Assembly: GCA_964598425.1 (NCBI GenBank)
Contig: CAZRBV010000001.1
Coordinates: 98,541-162,540, forward strand
From: UBA12567 sp964598425
Lineage (GTDB): Bacteria; Planctomycetota; Phycisphaerae; Phycisphaerales; SM1A02
Direction of reading: 5' to 3'
DNA: 64,000 nucleotides
Shown here one piece after another: positions 36,135-44,370 of the stretch (position 1 is the stretch's first letter; each line of letters begins with the position of its first letter). A model generated the notes under the pieces. It saw only the letters and a program-made list of their open reading frames with translations, ran no database searches and was not told where the DNA came from. Made by a program: the position numbers and the translations under genes.

Positions 36135-37031
36135 ATGGAGGGAGTCTGGCTTGAATACATGATGGATCGCGCAACCACCTTCTGCAGGCTTCGTTCGGCT
36201 CTGGCGCCGGCTATTCGGCCCATCCTCGAGTACGTTCCTCCGGTCCGGTGGATGGCGATGTGGTGGCTTCGTCGGCAGCAGCCTTCCGAGGCGGTGGTAG
36301 GTGGGCTGGCCTACGAGGTCCATCCGGCCGACTTTGGTGTGACGTTTGAGATTGCCCGAACCGGAGACTACGAGCCCGCCACGCGATCGGCCTGTCTCGA
36401 ACTTCTGGAACCGGGCATGACTTTTGTTGATATCGGCGCTCACGTCGGGCTCTTTGCTGTTCCGGCTGCGATCGCCGTTGGGTCCGAGGGCCATGTCTTT
36501 GCGTTTGAGCCGGACCCGGACAATCGTGCGCTTCTGGAACGCAACGTGGCGAGGCACACACTGGGCAATGTCGAAGTCCATGCCGAAGCCGTCGCAGACG
36601 CGCCCGGCTCGCTCACGCTGGCGCGATCTCGATACAACACAGGCGACCATCGGTTGGTGTCCGGCGCGCCGCGGGGCGGCGTGACTGTCGACGTTATTGC
36701 CTTATCGCCATGGCTGGATTCCTGCGGCGTCGCCCCCGATGTCATCAAGATGGATGTGCAGGGGGCTGAGCCACGCGTCATTGAGGGCATGGCTGGCTTA
36801 CTCGAGAGTGATCGCCCCTTGGCGATGCTGCTGGAGTTTGCGCCCGCCATGCTTCGCGCTGCGGGAGCCGATCCGAATGACTTTCTTACGCAGCTCACTT
36901 CGCAGCGATTCGACCTCGAGTTGATTGACGAGCGGACCGGGAGGCGTGCGCAGGCGACTCCCGCTGAGATCATGGCAACCTGCCCCTCTCAGGGCTATGT
37001 CAACCTGCTCGCCAAGCGGGGTCGACCTTGA
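36135..37031 (+). CDS. FkbM-family SAM-dependent methyltransferase
   Basis: O-methyltransferase of the FkbM family, about 298 residues, commonly acting on glycans or small metabolites. Motif I is FVDIGAHVGLFAVPAA, motif II includes FAFEPDPDNRALLERN, and VIKMDVQGAEPRVIEGM is the characteristic FkbM segment with the conserved D-x-Q-G-x-E. The N-terminal 70 residues include a hydrophobic patch (MAMWWLRR) but no clear signal peptide. Starts at 36135, 36159 and 36162 are possible; an AAGG five bases upstream favours 36135. It precedes the membrane protein gene, suggesting surface-polysaccharide modification, but no other glycan genes are adjacent. Confidence 0.8.
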   Translation: MEGVWLEYMMDRATTFCRLRSALAPAIRPILEYVPPVRWMAMWWLRRQQPSEAVVGGLAYEVHPADFGVTFEIARTGDYEPATRSACLELLEPGMTFVDIGAHVGLFAVPAAIAVGSEGHVFAFEPDPDNRALLERNVARHTLGNVEVHAEAVADAPGSLTLARSRYNTGDHRLVSGAPRGGVTVDVIALSPWLDSCGVAPDVIKMDVQGAEPRVIEGMAGLLESDRPLAMLLEFAPAMLRAAGADPNDFLTQLTSQRFDLELIDERTGRRAQATPAEIMATCPSQGYVNLLAKRGRP

Positions 37032-37036
37032 ACCGA

Positions 37037-38446
37037 ATGGACGATGCTCGCATGAGTCAACGTGATCGCCTGTGGGCATCGATTTCGATCCTGGTGGTTG
37101 TTGTTGCGGCCTTCGCATTGCGGTGGGGGACTTCGGTGATGGATCAGCCGCCCACCTTTGACGAGCGATGGATTACGCGGCCGATGGCCGACGTCATTCG
37201 TCGCGGGTGGACGGTAGAGACGGCGATCGACTTCCAGGAAGCCAAGGGCCCGGGGCTGATCTGGCCGTATGCTGCGGTCGGACAGCTGTTGGTGGATGAC
37301 CCGCATGAAGTTGTCGCGATTGATCCCGGCGATCCCGCTGCGGAGATGTGGACTTCGCCGACGCCGGGAGGACCGCTTCCTGCGCCGCCGAACATGCTCT
37401 TTGTGCTCCGCATGCTCTCACTGCTGTGCTTTGTGCTCACAGTGATTCCACTGCTCATGCTCGCGCAGGCCTGCGGAATCCGAGGCCCGCCGATGGTGCT
37501 CGTGGCACTGGGCTATCTCGTTCTTCCCTATTCCGCTGTGCTGGGGCAGTTGGTGATGGGCGAAGCCTCGTTTGTCTTCTTGTCTCTTGTGCTGTGGGCT
37601 GTGGTTGTCATCGGGGGCGGCGATGGCACACGAACACGTCATCCTGTTGCTGCGCCGATCCTGGCAGGCGTGTTGATGGTTGTGCTGCTGCACAGCCGCA
37701 CGCATGCAGCAGCGTTTGCGCCTGCAATATGCATCGTGGCCTGGCAGCGAGAAGCCTGGCGGTGCTGGCCGTGGGTACTCGCCATGGTGGTGGCCGTACT
37801 GCTTCGTATCCCCCTTTGGGTTCGGTGGGGCGGTTTGGTGAGCAGTGACTTTCAGAATCTGCACGGGCTTGGGTTCCGACTGGAGAGCATCGTCTATCTG
37901 GCCGCAGCGCTCGCCGTGCCCATGGCCGTGCTGTTGGTCGCCTGGGCGCTCGATCGTGACCGCCGCGTGCTGCGGTGGTTGCCGCTGAGTGGAATCGCAA
38001 TCGGGTTGATCCTTGGATTCGTTGCAATGCCCGATATCACGCCAATGGTGGGCCTTGATCTTGAGCGGCGGTTCGATCATTTCGCCGGGATTATCTCGAC
38101 GGTGATTCGTGCGATTGCCAGCAAGTCCGGCATTCCCGAGCCTGTGCTCATGCCAATTGCCGCAGCGATCGGTCTGGGTGGACTCGGGGCGCTTGCTGCC
38201 ATGGCGTACCAGCACTCCTATCGAACTGCGCTTGGCACACTGTTGCGGCTTCAGGCCCTGACGCTGGTGTTTGGCTTGGTGCTCTACGCGCTGACCCGCG
38301 GCGCCGTCTTTGATCGATACCTGCTCGTCTGGTTGGGGCTGCTTCCCGTGGCTTGGGTCACCGTGCTGCCCCGCTGGCTCATCTGGATTCAGATCGTCGG
38401 GCTCGCTCTGATTGCCTGCTGGTCGATCAATACCTGGCTGCTCTAA
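37037..38446 (+). CDS. Polytopic membrane protein, possible GT-C type glycosyltransferase
   Basis: Integral membrane protein of about 469 residues with roughly ten hydrophobic segments. After the first helix, a loop contains FDERWITRPMADVI, and the next segment has AKGPGLIWPYA. Placement of an acidic Asp-Glu pair in the first periplasmic loop is similar to polyprenyl-phosphate-sugar (GT-C) transferases. The first 10 residues are basic. Three ATG/TTG codons lie near the start; ATG 37037 is used. It follows the FkbM gene directly (overlap if TTG 37028 is used), so a joint role in decorating a lipid-linked or cell-surface glycan is plausible. No catalytic signature is decisive; the protein may simply be a dolichol-sugar-like transferase without known substrate. 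Confidence 0.55.
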   Translation: MDDARMSQRDRLWASISILVVVVAAFALRWGTSVMDQPPTFDERWITRPMADVIRRGWTVETAIDFQEAKGPGLIWPYAAVGQLLVDDPHEVVAIDPGDPAAEMWTSPTPGGPLPAPPNMLFVLRMLSLLCFVLTVIPLLMLAQACGIRGPPMVLVALGYLVLPYSAVLGQLVMGEASFVFLSLVLWAVVVIGGGDGTRTRHPVAAPILAGVLMVVLLHSRTHAAAFAPAICIVAWQREAWRCWPWVLAMVVAVLLRIPLWVRWGGLVSSDFQNLHGLGFRLESIVYLAAALAVPMAVLLVAWALDRDRRVLRWLPLSGIAIGLILGFVAMPDITPMVGLDLERRFDHFAGIISTVIRAIASKSGIPEPVLMPIAAAIGLGGLGALAAMAYQHSYRTALGTLLRLQALTLVFGLVLYALTRGAVFDRYLLVWLGLLPVAWVTVLPRWLIWIQIVGLALIACWSINTWLL

Positions 38447-38551
38447 CGCCCTGGCAGTCCGATCCGGGCAACCTGTCTCGCTCAGCGCGGTGTCGATTCG
38501 CTTCGCATCTCGCGGCGGGCATTCACATCATCGGAGTGTGCGGACGAGCCC

Positions 38552-39010
38552 TCAACCCGGTGTGACGATGCCGCCGGGCCCTGCCGCGGGCATGCCTTCA
38601 GCGCCTGCAGCGGGCTGGGTCATCTGCTGAGCAATCAACTGTGTCACCTGGACAAACCGGGCTCTCAATTCGGTCAGGACGACGCCGATCTCCTTGCCCT
38701 CCTCTTCGGTGAGATTCCCGGCAGTCTTCTCTTCGAGTACCGAGAGCAGATCGATTGCGAATTTGGCGCCTTCCAGATCGATGAGGACGCCCTTGCCGGA
38801 CTCATCCGGGACAGCCCCGAGCCCCATGACGGCCTGTGAGGCGAGAATGCCCACAAGCCCCTGAAAGTTCGCCGGTGGCAGCTTCTTCGGATCCTGAGCA
38901 TCCGTCGCTTCTTTCGCTTGCTCGGCAGCGGCGAGCCGCTCTTTTTCAGCCTGCGCTTCGGCCTTCCAGTCGGAGTCGATGTGGATCTGGGGTGCGTCGT
39001 CGGATGTCAT
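38552..39010 (-). CDS. DUF1844-family protein
   Basis: Small protein of 152 residues with a Lys/Glu/Ala-rich N-terminal third and a C-terminal core matching the DUF1844 pattern: FQGLVGILASQAVMGLG, then GAKFAIDLLSVLEEKTAGNLTEEE and VVLTELRARFV. The function of the family is unknown. The C-terminus is Pro/Gly/Ala-rich (AAGAEGMPAAGPGG), likely disordered. It is divergently transcribed from the lipoprotein gene at 39087, with 76 bases between, and converges on the membrane-protein gene. No signal peptide is visible, so it is probably cytoplasmic. Confidence 0.8.
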   Translation of the reverse strand: MTSDDAPQIHIDSDWKAEAQAEKERLAAAEQAKEATDAQDPKKLPPANFQGLVGILASQAVMGLGAVPDESGKGVLIDLEGAKFAIDLLSVLEEKTAGNLTEEEGKEIGVVLTELRARFVQVTQLIAQQMTQPAAGAEGMPAAGPGGIVTPG

Positions 39011-39086
39011 GGCGTCTCCTCATTCGTGCATGCCAAATGGCAGGGTGCTCAGTATAGGGACCCGCCTGCGGTATCATCGCGGCGCG

Positions 39087-40310
39087 ATGCCAAGCCATGC
39101 ATGGATGACAGTGGCGATCGGAGGCCTTTCAGGTCTTCTTGTGGGATGCGGTCCGGGTGAGCAGTCCGGCCCGTTATTGTCGGTGGCCGACTTTTCGAAC
39201 CCAGCTCGCCTTGTGCAGCAGCGGCCCGCAAGTCAGGACGTTGATGCGGCATTGATGGAGGCTGGCCTTGATCCGGTTCCCACGATTCGATACATCACTC
39301 GGGACGAGCAGGAATTGGAGACATTCTTCGACGTCGAGGCCGTCGAAGGTCACCCGGTTGTCGTTGACAGCCTGATCGGTCAGGTCAACGGTCGACCGAT
39401 CTATGCGGACGAGGTACTCGCCCCGCTGATGGACAGGCTCAACGCGACCTACCGCGATGAGCCGTATCAGGCTTTTCGCGAGCAACTCATCAATCTGGTC
39501 GTGAGTCAGCTCAGATCGGTGATCATCAACGAGTTGATTGTCGCCGAGTCACGGGCTGCGCTCAGTACCGAACAGCAGGGCGGGCTCCTCGCGTTCATGA
39601 ACCAGATTCGCGAGGATGCCGTGCGAAAGCGTGGTGGCGTCCGCCGCGAGGCAGAACGCCAGCTTCTTGAGGAAGAAGGGAAGACGATCGATGAGTACAT
39701 GGACGCTGAGCGGCAGAAGCTGCTGATTGGTGAGCTGCTTCGCGAGAAGGTGTCGCCGCACACACTCGTCTCGTGGCGGGACATCGAGCGTGCGTATCGA
39801 GCGAGGCTGAAAGAATTCCAGCCTGCTGCAACCGTGACGCTTGGCCGCATTCGGCTCCGAACGCAGGGCAATGAAGCGCAGATCAAGTTGCTCGGTGACG
39901 AACTGAAGGCGGGCGAGCCCTTTGAGGTTGTCGCGGAGCAGGCAGGCATGTCGGACTCCGGCGTGTGGGAGACTTTTTCTATGCCCTCAGGCGGGTTGGC
40001 CGATCTCCCGTTGGCCGACTTCTACAAACCGCACTTGGCTCAACTTGGTCCTGGTGAGACGACAGCTGCCATCGAACGGGGATCCTGGACCATATGGGTT
40101 TCTGTGATCGATATCACGCAGCCCCCACATCGATCGCTCGATGACCCCGGCGTGCAGAGGCAGCTCCAACAGCAGCTTGCCTTGTCCCGCGGCCAGGAAG
40201 AAGAGTCCCGGTTCATTGGCCGTGTGCTCCAGCGGGGCATTTACGATGACATTGACCGGATGGCTTCACGGGCGGTTTTCATCGCATCATCCCGATTCCC
40301 ACCACCGTGA
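39087..40310 (+). CDS. SurA/parvulin-like peptidyl-prolyl isomerase lipoprotein
   Basis: Predicted periplasmic folding factor or chaperone attached by a lipid. The signal peptide ends in LLVGC with Cys21 as the lipid-modified residue. The N-terminal SurA-like helical region spans about residues 90-230 (VDSLIGQVNGRPIYADEVL is a typical SurA_N start). The parvulin-like domain follows (VTLGRIRLRT ... EPFEVVAEQAGMSDSG ... ADLPLADFYKPHLAQLGPGE). The C-terminal tail (LSRGQEEESRFIGRVLQR) is helical. The frame is open back to 38979, but ATG 39087 begins the lipoprotein signal and avoids overlap with the divergent neighbour. The next gene (yraN) overlaps its stop. Confidence 0.8.
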   Translation: MPSHAWMTVAIGGLSGLLVGCGPGEQSGPLLSVADFSNPARLVQQRPASQDVDAALMEAGLDPVPTIRYITRDEQELETFFDVEAVEGHPVVVDSLIGQVNGRPIYADEVLAPLMDRLNATYRDEPYQAFREQLINLVVSQLRSVIINELIVAESRAALSTEQQGGLLAFMNQIREDAVRKRGGVRREAERQLLEEEGKTIDEYMDAERQKLLIGELLREKVSPHTLVSWRDIERAYRARLKEFQPAATVTLGRIRLRTQGNEAQIKLLGDELKAGEPFEVVAEQAGMSDSGVWETFSMPSGGLADLPLADFYKPHLAQLGPGETTAAIERGSWTIWVSVIDITQPPHRSLDDPGVQRQLQQQLALSRGQEEESRFIGRVLQRGIYDDIDRMASRAVFIASSRFPPP

Positions 40311-40681
40311 TCTCGCAGAATGCGCGGCGGCGAGTCTGGATTCGTGGTGAGCGAGCAGCCCGCCGCTGGATGCGGTTTCATGGGTGGCGGATTCTCGGGC
40401 GGAACATTCGGCGCGGCCGAGATGAACTTGACATCGTTGCGATCCCGCGCGGTGGCGGTGTTCTTGCGATCGTCGAAGTCAAGGCGAGCAGGCGTTTCGC
40501 CCCGACGCTCCGCCGCGTGGATGTGCCAAAGCAGCGACGAATCGCTCGGGCCGCAGAGCAGTTGCCCCATGTCTGGAGGCGAGGCCGCCGTCTACGCTTT
40601 GACATCGCATGTGTTGAAGTCGGTCGCTGGCGCTGCCGCGTGAGGATGTTCGAGTCGGCATTCGACGACACGCGGCGTTGA
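40307..40681 (+). CDS. yraN: YraN/UPF0102-family nuclease-like protein
   Basis: Small basic protein of 124 residues resembling Holliday-junction-resolvase-like endonucleases. The conserved acidic/lysine constellation is visible: RRGRDELDIVAI followed by LAIVEVKAS (the D...ExK nuclease pattern). The start is GTG 40307, overlapping the stop of the lipoprotein gene. Arg-rich throughout. Sequence fits UPF0102; the biological role of the family is uncertain. Confidence 0.85.
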   Translation: MISQNARRRVWIRGERAARRWMRFHGWRILGRNIRRGRDELDIVAIPRGGGVLAIVEVKASRRFAPTLRRVDVPKQRRIARAAEQLPHVWRRGRRLRFDIACVEVGRWRCRVRMFESAFDDTRR

Positions 40682-40759
40682 TGTGGTTGCGGTTGCCCCC
40701 CCCGATAGCGTCATCGTGAGAGGTGGTGTACGCTCTGAACAGGTGGCCCCGGGAGAACT

Positions 40760-41870
40760 GTGACGCGTTTCATTGCCATTGGAATCGGAATCGTTGGCTT
40801 CGGTACTGGTTCGGCATCTGCGGCAGACTCCACGCCGCGTGCAGAGATGTTGTACTGGGACACCATTGACGATACCGGGCAGCTGATGGGGGGGCGGCTC
40901 ACAATTCCCACACTCGAGCACCAGCACAATCATCTGGCAGGGCGAGCTGACTCTGAACTCATCTTCGGATCGGGCCCATCGAGCAATCGGATCGATCTTG
41001 TCATTGTGGGCGATGGGTACACCGCAGGCGAAATGCCGCTGTATGAATCGCAGGCGGACGCAACGGTGCAGGCAATGTGTGCTGAAGAGCCCTTTGCCTC
41101 GTACGCCGGCCTGTTTCTGGCGCACCGGGTCGATGTTGTCTCGAATGAATCGGGTGTCGATAACGATCCAGACGAGGGCGTCAATCGTGACACGGCAATG
41201 GACATGGCTTTCTGGTGTAACGATATTGAGAGACTCCTGTGCATCAACGTCTCGAAGGCCATCGGGTTCGCCAATGCGGCGCCTGCCCGGGAGCAGGTCC
41301 TTGCTCTTGCCAACTCGACGAAGTACGGCGGTGCCGGATACCGAGATTCTGATCTTGGCACGGTATCGGGCGGCAACGGATTTGCTGACTGGATTGCGAT
41401 CCATGAGTTGGGACACAGCTTTGGCAATCTCGCTGACGAGTATCACTACGGAGACGGCGCGACCTGGAAGAGGGCGAGCCGCCATCTGTGAATGTCTCAA
41501 CCCTGAATGCTGCGCAGATGGGTGCCGCCGGGACGAAGTGGGCGGCATGGCTTGGACTCAACCCTGCTCCATGGGACGGCCCCGTCGATACCTACGAAGG
41601 GGCCGCCTATTGCGAGTTCGGTCTCTATCGGCCGAGCGACAATTCCATGATGCGGTCGCTGGCGCGACCGTTCAACGCTCCGTCGGCGGAGGCGCTCGTG
41701 GTTGAAATGTATGCGATTGTGGACCCTCTGGATGACTGGACTCCAACGACTTGCTGACCCTCATCGATGCGTGGGGGACAACCGGGCCTGTCGGTGACAT
41801 TGATGGCGATGGAGCCCTCGGCGTTGTTGATCTTCTCGGCCTCCTGGCGGCATGGGGCGTTTGCCTGTAA
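40760..41870 (+). pseudogene. Secreted M64-family metallopeptidase with dockerin-like tail, broken by two frameshifts
   Basis: Zinc endopeptidase of the IgA-peptidase M64 type, exported by a signal peptide (MTRFIAIGIG... ending near SASAAD). IDLVIVGDGYTAGEM marks the start of the catalytic domain, and the zinc site is HELGHSFGNLADEYHY (H, H and a distal D). The reading frame ends at 41491, but the protein continues in another frame from about 41470 (EPPSVNVSTLNAAQM) to 41757, and then in a third frame from about 41742 (SNDLLTLIDAWGT) to the stop at 41868-41870, where the dockerin-like tail GDIDGDGALGVVDLLGLLAAWG is encoded. Both shifts equal loss of a single base, at about 41469 and 41742. 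Either the gene is decaying or these are sequencing errors. The GTG start follows GGGAGA. Confidence 0.8.
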
Positions 41871-41909
41871 TGAGCGTCAGGACGTCAAGTCAGGATTGAC
41901 TGCATCGGC

Positions 41910-42941
41910 TCACGCTTCCGGCAGTGTTCGAGGAGACGTCGCGGGTGGTGGGGGTTGCCCAGTGATCGCGGCGGCGATACGTGGACCATGATCGTGGCTC
42001 GTTTCGATATAGGCCTTGAACCGCTGCTGCGTTCCGGCGATTGCAGTCCCTGCGACGTAGACACCGGGTGTTGTCGTCTCAAGCGTCTCGGGGTTGACTT
42101 CGGGCGCGCCCTGAGGAGGCGTGAGTGCAACATCGAACATGCGAAAGAGTGCATCGTCCTGTTCATATCCGATCTGGAGGATGACGTCATCGATGCCAAG
42201 GTCGGTGACGGCGCCTGTCGTCAGACTCTCCAGCTTGGCCATGCCGGGCTCGATCGAGATCACACGTGAAGATCGGTGCGCTGCGATCTTGCCTTCCTCG
42301 ATGAGCGCGAGTACCTCCGGGCGCAGCCAGTACTTGACGCGCTCGTGAATAGCCTCCTCGCGGAAGCACAGCGTGACTTCCGCATGACATCGCCAGCAAC
42401 GGAGCGCCGACTCCACCGCCGAGTTTTTTCCCCCGACAATCAAGACCCGGCGGCCGAAGAAGCGGTGCGGATCACCGAGGTGCGACGTGACCTGCGGCAG
42501 GCCTTCGCCCCGGACTCCGAGATTCCGAGGGTGGTGGGTGCCGCCGCATGCCAGAATGACCTGCTGCGTTTGCACGCTGTGTCTTTGGCCGGACAACTCC
42601 TGCAAGGTGACCTGAAACCCATCGCCTGAGCGTTCGGCTCCGACAACGGTATGGAAGGTATGCACCGGCAGATCGCGGGTGACAGAGACGCTCCGCAGGT
42701 ACGCCAGATACGCCTCGCCGGTGATCTTCTCCTGCGTGGATACCGGCAGATCGATCCCGGCGATGGCGATTCGCTCTGGTGAGCTGAAGAACCGGGTCGA
42801 TGGGGGAAACAACCGAGCGATCGTCTGGCCGATGGCTCCGGCGTCCACGTGAAGGACGTCGAGCCCGGCCGAGCGAACATGCCACGCGACTTCCAAACCG
42901 ATGGGGCCCGCTCCGACAATAAGTACCTCGCATGACTTCAT
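41910..42941 (-). CDS. YpdA-like FAD/NAD(P)-dependent oxidoreductase, catalytic Cys replaced
   Basis: Flavoprotein disulfide-reductase-like protein of 343 residues. The FAD-binding motif is VLIVGAGPIGLE near the N-terminus, and the NADP-binding motif is VLIVGGKNSAVESALR. It most resembles YpdA (bacillithiol disulfide reductase), with the loop GEAYLAYLRSV and C-terminal PGVYVAGTAIAGTQQRFKAYIE. YpdA has a conserved Cys at position 14 in GGGPCG; here the equivalent residue is Ile14, and no CxxC redox pair is visible. It may therefore act as an FAD oxidase or ferredoxin-like reductase. It converges on the M64 peptidase remnant and is divergent from the next gene, which starts 37 bases away. Confidence 0.75.
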   Translation of the reverse strand: MKSCEVLIVGAGPIGLEVAWHVRSAGLDVLHVDAGAIGQTIARLFPPSTRFFSSPERIAIAGIDLPVSTQEKITGEAYLAYLRSVSVTRDLPVHTFHTVVGAERSGDGFQVTLQELSGQRHSVQTQQVILACGGTHHPRNLGVRGEGLPQVTSHLGDPHRFFGRRVLIVGGKNSAVESALRCWRCHAEVTLCFREEAIHERVKYWLRPEVLALIEEGKIAAHRSSRVISIEPGMAKLESLTTGAVTDLGIDDVILQIGYEQDDALFRMFDVALTPPQGAPEVNPETLETTTPGVYVAGTAIAGTQQRFKAYIETSHDHGPRIAAAITGQPPPPATSPRTLPEA

Positions 42942-42978
42942 CGGCGTAGACTACCGTGCCGCGAAGGAGCGATCCCGG

Positions 42979-44346
42979 ATGTTGTGTGTGCTGATGACGC
43001 TGTGTGTTTCGCTTGTCCCTGAGGCCAGGAATCCTCTTCTGGTTCCGGACCTGCTGCAGCGTGACTTGCCAGTCATCATTCAGGAGATGCAGCTCGATGA
43101 AGAGCAGGGGGCCATCCTCGATCATGTTCTGGCTGGCTACATCGACACCTTTGAGGCTGCACGGCAGCACACGGTCGAAACGCTTGAAGGTATCGATCCA
43201 GACTCACTTCACAGCGAGTGGAGGCCTGCTGACTGGTCATCGCACCACGAGGAGTGGTCCAGGACCAGAGCAGAAGCGTCCGCGATGGACAATGCGGCCG
43301 AGGCCGCAGCGTGGCTTCAATATCGGCAGGGGCAGGCTCGCAGTGAACTTGTGGATGTGCTTGAGAATCGACCAGCCCCTCACCCTTCGGTTCGGACGCG
43401 TGTACTCGAGGAGTGGCGTACGAAGCGTGCCCGTATGCACGAGGAACTGCGGCGGGACGTTGCGCTGGTCATTCGTCCCGATCAGGCCGGGCGGTGGAAT
43501 CGTGTCGAGGCGGCCATCAGACGCCAGCGGACACCATTCGTCGGTGCGCTGGAAGGCGAGGATATTGATATCGGCACGCTGGTCCGGAGGCAGTTTCAGG
43601 ACAATCCTGCCTTCCTGATGTCTATCGCCGTGGAACTTGCTGAGTATGAGCAGGCGTGGGCAGCAGCGGCGAGCGATCGGGACGAGGTTCTCGCGGGCTT
43701 GTACGCCAGACGACTGGATGCAGAGGAACGCAAGGATCAACTTGAGCTCCTGTCAATTGCCCGCCAGGAAGTTGCCGCGCGGCGGCGGCTGCGTGATGTC
43801 AATCTCGACTGGTACAACCGAATCGGCAGCGTGATTCCTCCGGAATCACTCAATGACTATCAGCGAACATTCAGCGAAGCAATGCATCCTGACATTTTCC
43901 TGTCGTCACAGCCGTCCCGTGTGACTGACTGGTTGCTTGGGCTGCCGGACACAGCGGACGAACTGCGCCGCGCCCTTGTGGCTCTGCGTGTTCAATATGG
44001 TGGTCCCCGCTTGCGGTCTGCTGCAAATGAGCGGGCCGCCCAGCGCAAGTCGGCAGGGCGACGCTTGACCCTCGGTGCTGAGCAGCGGGCGATGGCCGAA
44101 GTGTTTGGCCCGACAGCGCTGTTTCGACTTACGGGAGCCCCCGAGGATGAGGCATTTCGTGACGCGGCGGATCTCGCGGAGCGAAGACGGCAACTCGATG
44201 TGTTGTGGCTTGCCCAGTTACGCGATCTTCTTGGAAACGATGCGTGGGATCTCGTGCCATCGGAAACGAGGCTTCCGCCGAAGGTGCTTCGCGGTGACCT
44301 GCAGGATGAGAGTGGCGAGCCGCTGCATTTTGCCCCAATTCGATAA
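42979..44346 (+). CDS. Secreted alpha-helical protein of unknown function, paralogue A
   Basis: I do not recognise this family. The protein (about 455 residues) starts with a short hydrophobic signal-like segment (MLCVLMTLCVSLVPEA) and is otherwise strongly helical, rich in Glu, Arg, Ala and Leu. It ends with a pattern WLAQLRDLLGNDAWDLVPSE followed by a Pro-Arg-rich tail. The next gene encodes a similar protein ending in a related pattern, so they are probably distant paralogues. ATG 42979 was chosen since the hydrophobic segment starts there. No enzyme motif or membrane domain beyond the signal is apparent. Confidence 0.6.
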   Translation: MLCVLMTLCVSLVPEARNPLLVPDLLQRDLPVIIQEMQLDEEQGAILDHVLAGYIDTFEAARQHTVETLEGIDPDSLHSEWRPADWSSHHEEWSRTRAEASAMDNAAEAAAWLQYRQGQARSELVDVLENRPAPHPSVRTRVLEEWRTKRARMHEELRRDVALVIRPDQAGRWNRVEAAIRRQRTPFVGALEGEDIDIGTLVRRQFQDNPAFLMSIAVELAEYEQAWAAAASDRDEVLAGLYARRLDAEERKDQLELLSIARQEVAARRRLRDVNLDWYNRIGSVIPPESLNDYQRTFSEAMHPDIFLSSQPSRVTDWLLGLPDTADELRRALVALRVQYGGPRLRSAANERAAQRKSAGRRLTLGAEQRAMAEVFGPTALFRLTGAPEDEAFRDAADLAERRRQLDVLWLAQLRDLLGNDAWDLVPSETRLPPKVLRGDLQDESGEPLHFAPIR

Positions 44347-44370
44347 CGCCGAAGGCGTACGGAGTGTGTG

